Source: Melanocharis versteri (Eukaryota; Chordata; Aves; Passeriformes; Melanocharitidae). Taken from it: DNA of 64,000 nucleotides. The notes under the pieces are model-generated. The model was not told the DNA's origin. It searched no databases and saw only the letters and a list, made by a program, of their open reading frames with translations. The stretch lies in contig VZTG01010608.1 in NCBI GenBank assembly GCA_013397845.1, positions 496,001 through 560,000 on the forward strand. The letters are read 5' to 3'. The position numbers were made by a program, and so were the translations under genes. This document shows positions 28,192-39,555 of this stretch, in pieces (the first letter of the stretch is position 1; the number at the start of each line of letters is the position of its first letter).

Positions 28192-28240
28192 TTACCAACA
28201 GGGTATTTCCAAGTACTTCTGAGGAACAATAGCTAGTACG
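28192..28240 (+). other. Possible small non-coding exon (splice-flanked)
   Basis: A pyrimidine-rich tract ending in ttgctttgcag (AG at 28190-28191) precedes 49 bp, which is followed directly by gtaagtaatc at 28241, a near-ideal donor. All three plus-strand frames of the segment contain a stop, so if it is an exon it would belong to a 5' UTR or a non-coding RNA. Spaced acceptor-donor pairs occur by chance in tens of kilobases, so the call is weak without transcript data. Confidence 0.25.
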
Positions 28241-29559
28241 GTAAGTAATCTCTGTTTCTAAGCCCTCTTTGCATGCTGTCATATGAAGGATCTGAAGGAC
28301 TTATTTGCTACTTTAGTTGACCAACTTCTAGCCTAACGCACCGGCAGATACAGGAGGAGAGTTTGGAAGTGGACAAAGACTGAGGGGAAAGGTGCCATGT
28401 GATTGAAAGCAGCAGAGCTGATCCCTACGCAGATCCCAGACAGCAAACACAACTGCGGAGATGACGAGGCCTGACAACTGCAAACACAAATGCTCCTATC
28501 AACTACTCAAGCAAACTCCCTCTGCCTCGGCCCCTCCCAGCCCCGTTCTGTCAGCCGGGGTGCATTAGTGTACAAACACCTCCTGGCACCTCCCAAACAA
28601 GGCAGCAGCACCTATACCTAGCATTCAAGGGCCAAGCTATTTCATTTGTTCATTCTCATGATCAGGTTTAGGAAGTTCCTGAAGAATGCAGAGATGTTTG
28701 GTCTGTCAACAAGCAGAGCAGGTGGATCCTTCTGGCACCAGCCCTGGATGTGGAATGGGCTGTGGATGCCTCTCTGGAGCACAGGAAAATAGTGACAGGG
28801 ACGAAGGAGGTCCTGCAGAGAGCAGATCAAGAAGCAGCCAAGCTCCAAAGCAAAATTTGGCAGGCATGTTTGCTGTTATTAAGGTTAACTACAAAGGAAA
28901 CCCCTGGGACGGGGGAATCCTGGAGCAGCTCCAGCACGCGCAAGTGCTGTTCTAGGAGCAGTAAGAATGCCAGCTTCCAAAAACATAAAGTATAGGTATG
29001 TGTACTCAAGGCACACATACACAGACATGCATAACTACCCACTGCAGCTTCCTGGAGCCAAAAAATAGCTTATGTCTTGATCCCATATTTGGTGCTGCTA
29101 GCAATTTATTGTTAATTTGGCGTACCACTTCTTGCGGTAATAATATTTGTGTGTTTTTCCTGCTATATCTGCACTGGAATGGGAATGACCAGAGTAGGAA
29201 CTTCTCAGATGGCCTTGTTTTGAGTGTACACTCCCAGAGACACCCGTTGTCTGTACAGAAAGTGTACTGATGTTTTGCATCTCTTCCCTAGAAACGCCAC
29301 AAAGTTAAGGATGTGTGTAAGCCCCAAACCACACTTTTCCTTTCTTCCTCTATGGTCACCTTTATGAGTACACACAGAAAACCTGATAAGTCTGTCATCT
29401 CCTTGGGTAACATTTTCCAAAGCCTTTAAAATAGCTTTTAGAAATATCTTGAGCAAGAAGGAATAGAGGTCTCATTGCAAGTCAGTGGCTGTGCTCATAC
29501 TAGCAATTTTCTTGCAGTAGCTGAACTGAAACAGTGAAGGAAGGAAATTGCAGCTGAGC
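28241..29559. other. Non-genic stretch, moderately GC-richer at 28.43-28.95 kb
   Basis: A segment near 28430-28610 is C-rich (gcctcggcccctcccagccc). Several overlapping frames (60-90 codons) lie on both strands at 28640-29460, none with a recognisable product. I saw no transposon. Confidence 0.45.
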
Positions 29560-29900
29560 TCTTTACGTGTCTTTTATGATGAAGTGCAGTGGGGGGCAGG
29601 GGGGAGATAATTCAGATTTAAATACTTGTGTGAAATACTCAAGCCAGTTCTGCTTAAAGCTACTAATATAGACATACACTTTGGGATCTTTATAATCTGC
29701 ACACTTCAGTTGCGTTAGAATCCAAGGTCAATTTACAAGCGCCTGTTTGCGTTGTGAGAAAACAGATGAAGTGGCTGCTTCTTGTAATGCACAACTGTCT
29801 GCTGCAGTAATCCTGGCAGACAGCCACCAGAGTGGGGCATAAAAATTATTAGCATTTTTAGTGAGTGGCATCAGGATATACCTACCTACTGTTTCAGGAG
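29560..29900. promoter_or_regulatory. Candidate conserved non-coding stretch with a stem-loop
   Basis: This repeat-free block contains an inverted repeat, CTGTCTGC at 29795-29802 with GCAGACAG at 29816-29823 (8 bp, 13-nt loop). Flanking arms GTGGCTG (29771-29777) and CAGCCAC (29821-29827) could extend it. Downstream is the AT-rich word aaaaattattagcattttta. It could be a regulatory element or a small structured RNA; neither is demonstrated. Confidence 0.2.
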
Positions 29901-32900
29901 AGCAGTAACATAGTAAAAGGTTACATCATTTAGTCTTGTGGGACCGAAGATGATCACCAGCAGAGTTTCTCTCATAATTGCAATGTAATTGTAATTGTAA
30001 TGAATAAAATTAACTTCTTATAATGTGTCTACACTATTGTTTCTCAAACAGCACAATGTAATCTTGTTTGTTTCCAATTTTTTTGAAACTCGAAATACAT
30101 AGGTACCACATACTCTGCCTGAGAAAACCTGGAATTCAACTATGTTACTTCTAGAATTTAACATAATTGAAACTAATTTTACTATAATTGTGATATGTAC
30201 TGAGCTCACATGAAGAGTGGTTTTCCAAGGCTCATAACCTAGCTAAATCGAATTAGTTTTTTTCCTCTGGAGCACACAAAGCACATGTTATTGCCTCTTT
30301 CACTGCCAGGTTTGAACTTTCAGCTTCCTGCTGCTTTGACTGGGAAGCTGCTTCACGTAAAATAAGTAAACAAATAAATGCAAGATCAAGATAATAAGTA
30401 AAGGGTACACTTTCTATTCTTCTCTGGTTTTGAAACAGCTTTTCTGCATATTTACTCCTCAGGAAATACTGTTTTTACTGCAGAGAATAATACTGTGAAA
30501 TGCATAGCACTCACTGTCATACCTGATAAATTAAAATTGTTTAGGCTAGTTTTATCATAGTCTTCATCAATCATAAGACAATGTCTTTATGCACTTTACA
30601 GAATACAGTTATTCTCATGATTTTGCTCACTGTTAGTAAAGAACGTAAATAAAATAACCCTTTCTTTTTTGCTGTAGTATCCCAAGAATTCTGCTATATG
30701 TAACAGTTCAACACAAATGCAAAGCCATCTAATGAAGACAGCTATGAATGTCACAGAGAACTGGCTTCCCAGCAACCACTTTCTCCTCCTTCCCAACGTG
30801 ACGACCAAGCAAGGCTGGTGTACAAAAGTGGGACTAACTGGAAGATCTTAACACCAGAGCAGCTCAGAGGCTATTGTCACGGGCAGAACTCAAGAAAGAA
30901 ATGAACTTCTAGTTGCAAGGGAAATTGATCCTAAACAATTTGCACTCAAAATTAGGAGTTAACCAAATTGTAAGGTATAACTGGAAGGTCTGTCTAATTT
31001 TCATTAATTGTTTAAATGTCCTAAGCAGTTTTTTAGATGGCCCTTTGCTCTACAGGTGAGGTTTTCAGTTAGAATTGTTAGGCTTAACCTTCAGGCATTG
31101 CTGATAGGAATTCACACTGAAATTCCCTCTTGTCATATTAACAGCAGAAGAAGCAGGATCTCAAAGACTGAAGCCAGTAATCACTCTTTTTACCTTCAGT
31201 TATGTATGTATTTAATAGTAAAGGAGGTCTCCATTACGTAACTAGGATTTTATTTTAGAAGTTTGTGTAATTTTTACCTTTTGTAAATCAAAATCTCTTC
31301 TTAGCTGCACCACTGTACCTCCATTGTAATGTTTTTATGTGCCTTGCAAGCTACGCAGGCTTACATAAAATTCAGATCAGAATTTGGATGCAAGGATTTG
31401 GCCACAGGAATAAAACAAAAAGAAAATTAAATCCACTCCCTGTAGTAATTTAACTTGGTTATACAGACAGACATATACTTAAATCTCCCCACAAAATTAT
31501 TTCATGCACTCATTTAATTGGCTGTCTGGTAGTCACCTATCAGTCATGCTAATCTGATTTTTAAGCTTATCAAATACTTAACCCTTTGAAAGAGTTTCTT
31601 ATTCAGTGACCTAAATTCATTTGTATTATTGAGACAAAATGCTTGAAACAACTCGACTGGACTCTGAAATAGGGAGTTTCTGTTCTGCTGAATGAGGTTG
31701 TTTTTTTAGATACAGTGTTTGCAAAAGAAGAATCCTATCCCAACCCCTCTGATCATCTCCTAGGAAACAGTTTGCAAGAGTAAGCCAGACAAAAGGAAAT
31801 CTGGAAGATGTCCAATTTGTGTTCAGTTATAGGTGTGCATTCATATCCATTTATATAGATGTGCAGAGACAGATCTATGTACAAATGTGTGTACTTTAGA
31901 AAGAGACAGAAGGGATTTGTGGATTTCGTGACCATAAATGCCTCTAAAATCATCCGCTGTGTTAAGTTGCACATGGGGAACTGGGAGGCCAGAGGTCGTC
32001 TGAACCCGAAATGTTGCTCTTGTCATAAAAGCTCAACTAAGCAGAAAGCTGGGAACATAGCTGTTGACAAAGATAGAGCCGAGAGCTCCACGGCTTATCC
32101 TTAATTAGGTGTTGGCACTGGCTCTTGTCAAACAAGGGGAAAGAGTGTATGCTGAAGCACACTGACACACACAGACAGCACCAGTCACAGTTGGAGAGAA
32201 TACAAAGTGCATTCAAGCTGGCATTGAAAGGGATTTAGATAAGTACTTGAGGTAACAAAAATCGAAAAAAGAGGATGATAGCAATGGAAGCTTTAGATGA
32301 ATTGCAACGGAGTGCACCTTTATTACAGCTTATCAGTCTCCAGACAGCAACAAACCAGCCTTCCTAGTGCATTTCTCTTCTTGGTCTTCTGGATTAAAGG
32401 TCAAAGTAACTCAAATTTATATGTTCTGTCTCTCTTGCTGCTTGCACACATTCAGCACACATCTTTGTGAATTGGTATACCAAGGATGAAAGCTTCAGCT
32501 CCTTGAGTATAACAAAGGCCTTTTCCTTTGTCAAAGTGGCTCCGTTTCCCCCCTCAAACAATTATTGTCTGGAAGAGATTGCAAACAATATGATATTAAA
32601 AGGTCACAATAGTACTGCTGGAATAAATACACATCTGGCAGTGTGCCAGGCCTAATCCTTCTCGTCTGGAATCACTGTTCTATTTTACAATCATTTGACA
32701 TATTCAAATAGCTAATATGTGGGTTTATTAATAATACATATAGGCAGTATCCTAACATACACAAAAGCTGTGTGTTTTCATAATGTGTATAAGCACTTGA
32801 AGCAATAAGCTGTGCACATTTAGCTACCAGATGGTAGTTCTTATCACAGATAAAAGCACATATATGTTACTATAACTACACCCTCAAAAAGCAAATGATA

Positions 32901-33430
32901 AGAAAAAATACTCTCCACATCACAGCTTACATTATCCCTCTACTTAGGCAGAAAACAGCATATGTTTTACTGCTAGGGAAATGCAGTACTTGAGAGAAAA
33001 ATATGATTGCAGAAGGGGAAAAAAGGTAGAAATCCAGTGTGACATATTTAATAGGGATGTTAAATGAGAGGGTTTTTTAGGTGTAACAGTAGTAGAGTGC
33101 AAGTGTTGTGATTATGTATTTAAACTCTGAACTGCATATGGCGGGCAGAAGAAGAGCTGTCCATCCTGATCCTCCAACCATTTCTATTTTTTAGTACCAT
33201 GTGAGCTTCACAGGAGGTATAACAGTAAATATCTTAGGGAAATAATTTTCATTGGGATATTAAAATATTTTGGTAACTCCCCACCCAAAAAACCCAAACA
33301 AAACCACAAAATGAAAAACAAAGGAAAAGAAGACTATTTGATTCACTAAAAGCAACAACACACTGAATTGTCTGTATAACCCAATCTACACCCATTAAGA
33401 AGGTTACTAGGAGTTCACAACTTCATTTTC
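29901..33430. other. Non-genic stretch
   Basis: AT-rich DNA with no recognisable repeat or gene. Frames are at most 81 codons. A run of A-rich (CCAAA/CAAAA) words lies near 33280-33325. Confidence 0.5.
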
Positions 33431-33527
33431 CATGTTTTATACTTCTTTTGCCTCACACTTTCCATTTAAAAAGATGCAGAAGCTCCCACCAAAACACAAA
33501 CCCCTGGATGAGAGAGGCTACCATTTG

Positions 33528-33778
33528 CACGGAAAGGCTCATCTCCCGGAAAGAACACTGCGTCTGTCGACGGGCAGTCTCAAACATATTTTGACCCAAA
33601 GCAAATTTAAGCGACGCTTCCACTTGCCCCCTGCCCAGCGCTGGAAGGGCAGAGAGCGGCTCCATCTCCGTCCTGCGCTCCCCCTTCTCCCGCTCCCTTT
33701 CCCGGCGGAGGGGCTCCGGCAGCCGCCGCCAGCGCCGCGCTTTTGGCAGGCGGCCAAGCAATCTCCGCTTCCCGATGA
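33528..33778. promoter_or_regulatory. Short CpG-rich islet
   Basis: By eye I count about 23 CpG dinucleotides in 250 bp. The core (33620-33760) is strongly GC-rich (ccggcggaggggctccggca, then gccgccagcgccgcgc), in contrast to the CpG-depleted AT-rich surroundings. An E2F-like TTTCCCGG word lies at 33698-33705. No TATA box is evident. Open frames on both strands here (143 codons plus; 118, 72 and 70 minus) are the expected by-product of high GC and low stop density and are not called as genes. In vertebrates such islets mark promoters or orphan regulatory islands. A second islet lies 1.3 kb downstream. Confidence 0.6.
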
Positions 33779-35120
33779 AGCCCTGATTCCATCTGCTCCA
33801 GCAGTGCAATATATTCCACTTCAGGTCAAAAGCAGGGAGCCAGCAGCATTAACATTACACTAATCTGTAAAGACATTTTCACTAGGCTAGATAGGCTAAT
33901 GTTACACAGAGCTTTTAAAGGCTGCGGGGATAGGGAGCAGCAGTAATTGTCAGGGGAAGAGACAGTATGCAGAACATAGTCAGAGATGACAATAGATAGA
34001 GCATTGTCAGAACTGAATAAAACAATTACTTGCTGAGGAGATTAGAATTTGAATATGGATACAAGCTTGCAACCAATTTAATCTTTCAGGCACTTAAAAA
34101 TAATTGCAAAAATATTTTCCCTTAATTGAAAGGAGAATCCTTCAATGTCACATTTGGAAAGAAAAATGGAATATGGAAATAGGTCAATCTCAGCACTACC
34201 TTCTGTAAGAGATAAACTTCAAGTATTTCAAAGGAACTAGGTTTGTTCCTTGAAAAGGAAACAGACGTGTCTTTTGTTTCTAGAAATCAATATACACTAC
34301 ACATTTTGCAGATAGGGTGGAATTGTTATCAAGCACTTTTGAAGTATACACTGTTATATTTTCATTATTACAAGTGTTCAAGAACACACTACAGCAATAC
34401 AATAAAAGTAGGTTAACACACAAAATTGAAATTCACTATTTGTATCAGGGGAAGAAAAGCAAAAAATGAATTAAAACCAAACCATACCAAAACAAAAACA
34501 AACAAACAAAAAACCAAAAAGCAAACCATAACACATATTTTCAGTTTTTCCCTAACACATTTCTAAGAAAGTAGTTCAAGATTCATGCCTTTAGGCACAT
34601 CAGAAACCATTAAGAAGTACATTTCTGGAAATCATAATGTATAAAAATTCAATTTAGGCTGCTAGACATTTTCTTCTGAGATCTAAGGAAAAAAATATTT
34701 GGCTGGAAATGAACCATCTGCAAATCCACACAATTAAGTATATGACTGTGTTCTAATATACTTCAAACCATGTGGCACTGACATGAAAGATAACTTAAGT
34801 AATAGAACAATAGAGATTCAGTAGATGGAAGTACATTGTTCTTTAATTAAAAAAAAAAAAAGCTAAAAATCCATCACAGTAGCGTAACATTTCACACATG
34901 AAATTACAGGCTCCATTTGTATTTTGCTAGTTATTAATTTCTACCCATATTACTCCTTCAGCTACATCTTAATGAGCAGATGTTAAACAGTTACTTCTTT
35001 ATCAGACCTGATTATCATCTCAGAAGTTCACCGATTGTTACTATTCTGACAATGGGATTTTCTTCTTGCTTGTGGAATAGAACTCTGCACTTCCTGTAAT
35101 CTTATATCTAGTTACACATG
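33779..35120. other. AT-rich spacer between two CpG islets
   Basis: This spacer is largely repeat-free. 33850-34110 and 34890-35100 have the look of conserved non-coding DNA (caggctccatttgtattttg, gttattaatttctaccc, cctgattatcatctcagaag). A (CAAA)n-like tract lies near 34490-34520 and a poly-A run near 34849-34861. No gene is visible. Confidence 0.4.
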
Positions 35121-35432
35121 TACGGCACACATAGCATCGATGCACGCGCAGAGGTCATCACCCAAATTTGCCATTCAGCCAAAGGAGCGGTGGCCATGAA
35201 GGATTTTATCTGGTGGGAGAGGTCTGCAGCGAATCCGGGTGAAGCGTGCCGTTCCACCCCCTCACCTCAGCCTCTCCGTGCGTTTTGCACGCTGATCACT
35301 GCCCCCAGCATCTGCCCTGGCGAGGCAGAGAACACGCGTGGCCACGGCGGCGGGCCTGGCCCTGCCACACGCTCCAGCAGCCACCGCGGAACGGCCGGCC
35401 GCAGAGAGCTCACAGGGCTGTAATTGCCTCCG
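35121..35432. promoter_or_regulatory. Second CpG-rich islet
   Basis: About 25 CpGs lie in 310 bp, densest at 35330-35410 (aacacgcgtggccacggcgg and accgcggaacggccggccgc). It is not recognisable as a transposon and no open frame has a known domain (101 and 81 codons plus, 60 minus). On the minus strand the sequence CAGCCCTGTGAGCTC near 35407-35421 contains a plausible splice donor (GTGAGC), but no paired acceptor was found. Together with the islet at 33.5 kb it is the best candidate in the window for a transcription start or orphan regulatory island. Confidence 0.55.
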
Positions 35433-36130
35433 CTAGGAAACATCTTCACCTGTTATCCAGAGCTCAGCTGAATCACATCAGAAATTATTAACAGTGGATG
35501 TTCTCATGCCAGCTTAATTCGAGCTGATGCTGCTGTTCACTTAGCACAGATGAATAGGTGTGTAGGACGAGACTTTAAACAGAGATGACACCCCAATGAA
35601 TATTTGCTAGCAACTGTACTGTGGGGAGCTGTGTTGAAGAACAACAGACAATTGTTAGAAGCAAGTGAATGGGGGTGAAAGGAGGAGAAAGGAGACACTG
35701 CCATCAGTATCTGCTGACAATAATTTTCCAGCCTGATGTCAGCCTTTAACAGCTAAATCATTTTTTTCAATTAGTTTCCACAAACGTTGGCAAACACAAG
35801 CTGACTTTTTGTGCATACACAATGGTGTGAGAAAATGATGCTGCATCAAACGTGGCCAGAAATATTCTACTCTGCCAAACAGGCATTAAATTTTAATAGT
35901 CTGCTTTCATTTTCACTGCAGTGTGCTTCAAGACGATTATAAATTACAGCATTCTGCTTACTTTTGACTAAATAAGGCATGTTTTAGCATTTGATTTAGA
36001 AGTAATGTGTGCCTGACATATGAAACAAATCTTGCAGATGCAATTTATCACATGGTGCTCTACGTTTCAACAGAAATTGCTGCACTACCCAGCCACCTCT
36101 TTGATGAGTGGTTATGACTTAGATGTGGCA
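35433..36130. promoter_or_regulatory. Candidate conserved non-coding element
   Basis: About 700 bp of repeat-free, microsatellite-free sequence directly downstream of the second CpG islet. It is rich in homeodomain-like and bHLH/SOX-like words (agcttaattcgagctgatgc, cagacaattgttagaagc, tctgctgacaataattttcc, aaattttaatagtctgc). Texture of this kind is typical of developmental enhancers near orphan CpG islands. Conservation cannot be judged here. Confidence 0.35.
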
Positions 36131-38599
36131 TTTAGATAAATGCAATATTTGAGTCAGAATAAGGCCAGGATTTACCTGCGACCTTCAAAACCAAGGGGGC
36201 ACTCCGCGTGCTTCACTTCCAGAACCATTAATCAAATACCTCATCAAGGCTTAGAGGGATGGGGGCCCTAAGTACAGAGCCTTTGTAAATTAACTTTACT
36301 GAAGAACCCCTGCAGGTTGCAGGTGAACAATCCTTGACCTTCCTGCTTCGCGCTCCCACCTCTGCACATGTGCTTCCCATACCCACAATTAGCCCAAATG
36401 TAGAGGGGAAGAGCTGTGGAGACTGCTGAACATGCTGGCTGCAAACCCCAAAGCAGATCCAAATACAAAAAAGAGTTCCTGCCAGCATGGTCAGAAACAA
36501 GGGGTCCAAGCACAGTTACTAAATTTGGCACTAGAAATGTGCTCGATTTTGTACAAGGTTCAACTAATGCCTGGATTATTTAAAATTAAATGCATCATTT
36601 TGGCACCTAACTGTTACTAGCAATCCATTGTACCCTGTCTACAGGAAGAGAAAATTACAGTGTAATAGCAGAAGCATTACTGAGGGGTTTCAATTTGTCT
36701 TTTTTATCAGTGAGATATTAGAGACAGCAAGTCCAGGCTAGTAGCCGATGTCAAGGCGTTTAGGTGATTTTCTGATATCTCTGAGGACTGTTTGCCTAAT
36801 GAAATGGGTCAAGGTGCCTCTTATGATCAGTCCTCATACAAAGAGGAACAGGAGGAATAAAACAGTCTGTTCACTGATGTGGGGATGCACAGCAGACCCA
36901 CAGATGTGCAAAGTCTGTTGAAAAGCTAAAATTTTGGTAGCTGTAACTTTAGTATTCCTGTGAGGAGTGTCTCTCATTCTGAACACTTTCCCTGTCAACT
37001 ATATACTTTTTCCAAGCACTTAACTCTACCGGTTTTGTAATTTTTAAGGAATACAGACTTATTTGATATCCTAAAATGTGATGTTTTGTTTACATTTAAA
37101 CTGCTGAACCATTGCACTGACATGATCTATCTTATTACAGATAGAACTAACAGGCTTAAATAGTGGATAAAGCTTTTGAAACCTTTGGAAGAAAATACTT
37201 TGGAAATGTTAAGTGAGTCACGTGTGTATTGTACCAGCCACAAAAGAACCCACAGAGGTTCCTCCTATGTGTTCTGTCAAGCAACAGCAGCTACAAACAG
37301 GTTTTGTTTTTAATGGCCTTAATTAAAAGGATGTGCTGCTTTAGAAAATAGGATACATCCATCTGCTGAACACAAATGAAATCTGAGCAAAACTCTGAAA
37401 CCTGCCTTTTCCAAATTTTTTCAGATAGAAAGGAATGACAACTCTTCATAAAATATTGAGTGGTATGTGTGCGCGTGTGTGTAAGCATCAAAAAACGTAC
37501 ATAGCTTCTACAAAAGACAAATGGAAAAAATACAGTGCTTCAGGTCAAAATCTTCTCCTCTAAGGTAAAGGTAAATGGATCACCTTCAGTGGAAAGACGA
37601 AAGGTTCAGATGGAATATCATGAGGGTTTTCCTTTTTTATTCCTACAAGTTCTCCAACTTTTAGGAACAGAGCAGAGCAATGCATTGTCTGCTTTGTACC
37701 TTAACAGTTGTGACCAAGGCCAGTAGGAAAGCGGGATTAGGAAAGGGAAGCAACAAGCCTTTCATGGTCTGATCTTTCTGAGAGCTCCCATAAGTTCCCC
37801 TTCGCCTTATTACATGCTGTTCAAGACCCTGCTTTTGGCCCCTGGAGAGGCAGAGGAAGTGGACAGGCAGAATTCACTTTTCTTTCAGGGTAGAGAGAAT
37901 ACATTTTCTCCTGCATCTTTATCCCAGCAGTTTTCCCTGTTTATTCTGCTAAGTAGACCTTGCCTCAACCCGGCCATTTAGAAAGTCCTGCCCAAGAAGC
38001 TCTGTACATTTCAGTGGGCTCTAGCATGTGGATTGAAAGCCACAAAATGAAGAAAAGTGACCTTGGAAGTAGTCAGCAGCACAAGAGGTGAAAGCACTCC
38101 TCTCTATTCCTTGACTTTGCCCTACAGAAACATAGAGCCAATGCTGGAAGGTCATGTATAAGCTATAAAAGACACCTAGAAGAGTGAAATAATTCTGAAT
38201 CTGGGTCTTGTGTATTCATATCTCCACACATCAACATACATCAGAGGGTTGTTCGTCTAGCAGATAGCAGATTCTGACCAGGGAATATTTTGAAGAGTAT
38301 AAATTTCTCTTAAGTTGCTGACTTTCTTCTGGAAAGAGAAACAAGCAGAAGAGATTAAAACAGGTGGAAATGTAGTTTTGCCAATGGAAGAAGATTTCAA
38401 GGAATGAGACTGAAGAGGAAGAAGTTTGCCTGAACCATAGATAAGGTTTTAGAAGGACTCACAAGTAGGCACTTCAGAAAATCTCTGAGTTGCATACTGT
38501 GTTTTAATGCAGATCAGGAAAACAATCAGGAAGCAATTAAAAGTAATTGATATTATAGAACAGATAGCTGAGCAAGATATTTTGCAGGAAATAATCTTC
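36131..38599. other. Non-genic stretch
   Basis: I saw no gene and no clear repeat. Overlapping frames on both strands at 36228-36620 (62-93 codons) are unrecognised. Confidence 0.5.
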
Positions 38600-39240
38600 T
38601 AGAAAGAAAAATCCATCCCTCTCAGCTAATAGATTTCTTCGAGTATAGCAATAATGTCGTTGCTAAAGATATGATTTACTTCAGCTTTGAAAAAGCCTTT
38701 GACAAAATGCCTTACTAGAGACTTGCGAAATTCAAATGGTAAGGACTGAAGTGTTAAAATACTTCCAGAAATTAGAAATAAGTGAACAGGGAAGGGAGGA
38801 AGGGAGGAAGGGAGGAAGGAAGGGAGGGAGGAAGGGAGGAAGGGAGGAAGGAAGGGAGGGAGGAAGGAAGGAAGGAAGGAAGGAAGGAAGAGAGGGAGGG
38901 AGGGTAATGGTCAGTTTTCATCATGACAGGATTGCAACAGGATTCTTTGTATTTGTGTACTTGGATAAGACTCCGTTTTCCTTATTAGTGTTCTGGGAAA
39001 AAGGGTGGGAAAAAAATTACACAGAGCACAATTATTTAGATTAGTCATCACTAGAGAAGGTTAAGAAGGTCCAAAGGGACTTTACAAAACTAAACTAAAT
39101 AGGCAGCAGGGCTACTTACATATGAAGTTGACAAATGCAAGATAATGCAGATAGGAAGGAGTAATTAGAAGTAATCAGACTAAATTAATTATAAACATCT
39201 GGGCACCTCAGCAAACATCACAATGCAGAACTCCACACAA
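38600..39240 (+). mobile_element. Highly diverged CR1-like LINE remnant split by a microsatellite
   Basis: Before the polypurine tract, 38625-38720 translates in part to LIDFFEYSNN, then AKDMIYFSFEKAFDKMPY, resembling the CR1 RT stretch that normally reads like DIVYLDFSKAFDTV. After the tract, 39124-39156 gives EVDKCKIMQIG, comparable to the CR1 stretch KFNKGKCKVMHLG. The order and strand of the two pieces agree with one old plus-strand copy. The FADD region expected between them is not recognisable. Stops interrupt the frame, and the outer limits are uncertain. The level of decay suggests it is older than the CR1 copies at 44 and 57 kb. Confidence 0.55.
38788..38904. repeat. Polypurine (GGAA/GGGA)n microsatellite with a 32-bp higher-order unit
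   Basis: About 117 bp is pure A/G on the plus strand. Besides simple GGAA/GGGA, a 32-bp block (made of GAAGGGAGGAAGGGAGGAAG then GAAGGGAGGGAG) recurs, followed by six or more GGAA units. Repeated GGG runs with short purine spacers are compatible with triplex or G-quadruplex structure. It keeps a frame open (a Gly/Arg/Glu/Lys repeat within a 102-codon frame), which is an artefact of the repeat. Confidence 0.92.
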
Positions 39241-39555
39241 TAGAGCTATTGAGAAAGCCAGCAATATTTAATGCCTCTAAGGGCTTTTCCTAGGCACAAG
39301 GATGGTTAGGGGCAAATTAACACAATTCCAGCTCATCCTGCCCAAAAAGTACAGTCAGGTTTCACAGCTTAAGGGTGGGAGAAGGCCTGCTTTCTTCTCC
39401 CTTCCCTCCAATCTCCTCCCAAGTCTTCAGACATTAGGGGAAGCTATACCCAGAATCTAAACAAGTGTATTTTGCAATTTAACACCCAAAAAAGGGTCTT
39501 AGGAGCCACGCAGGATTCCAACAAGTATAATTAATGTCAAGTTGAGTACAAAGTG
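39241..39555. other. Short spacer with no clear content
   Basis: Mixed sequence between the CR1-like remnant and the GC-rich block. It may include more of the decayed LINE, but nothing can be aligned by eye. Confidence 0.35.

Noticed and set aside
33432..33863. 143-codon plus-strand frame and overlapping 118-codon minus frame
   Set aside because: Both are explained by the CpG islet. The translations are low-complexity Pro/Arg-rich or unrecognised and open simultaneously on both strands.
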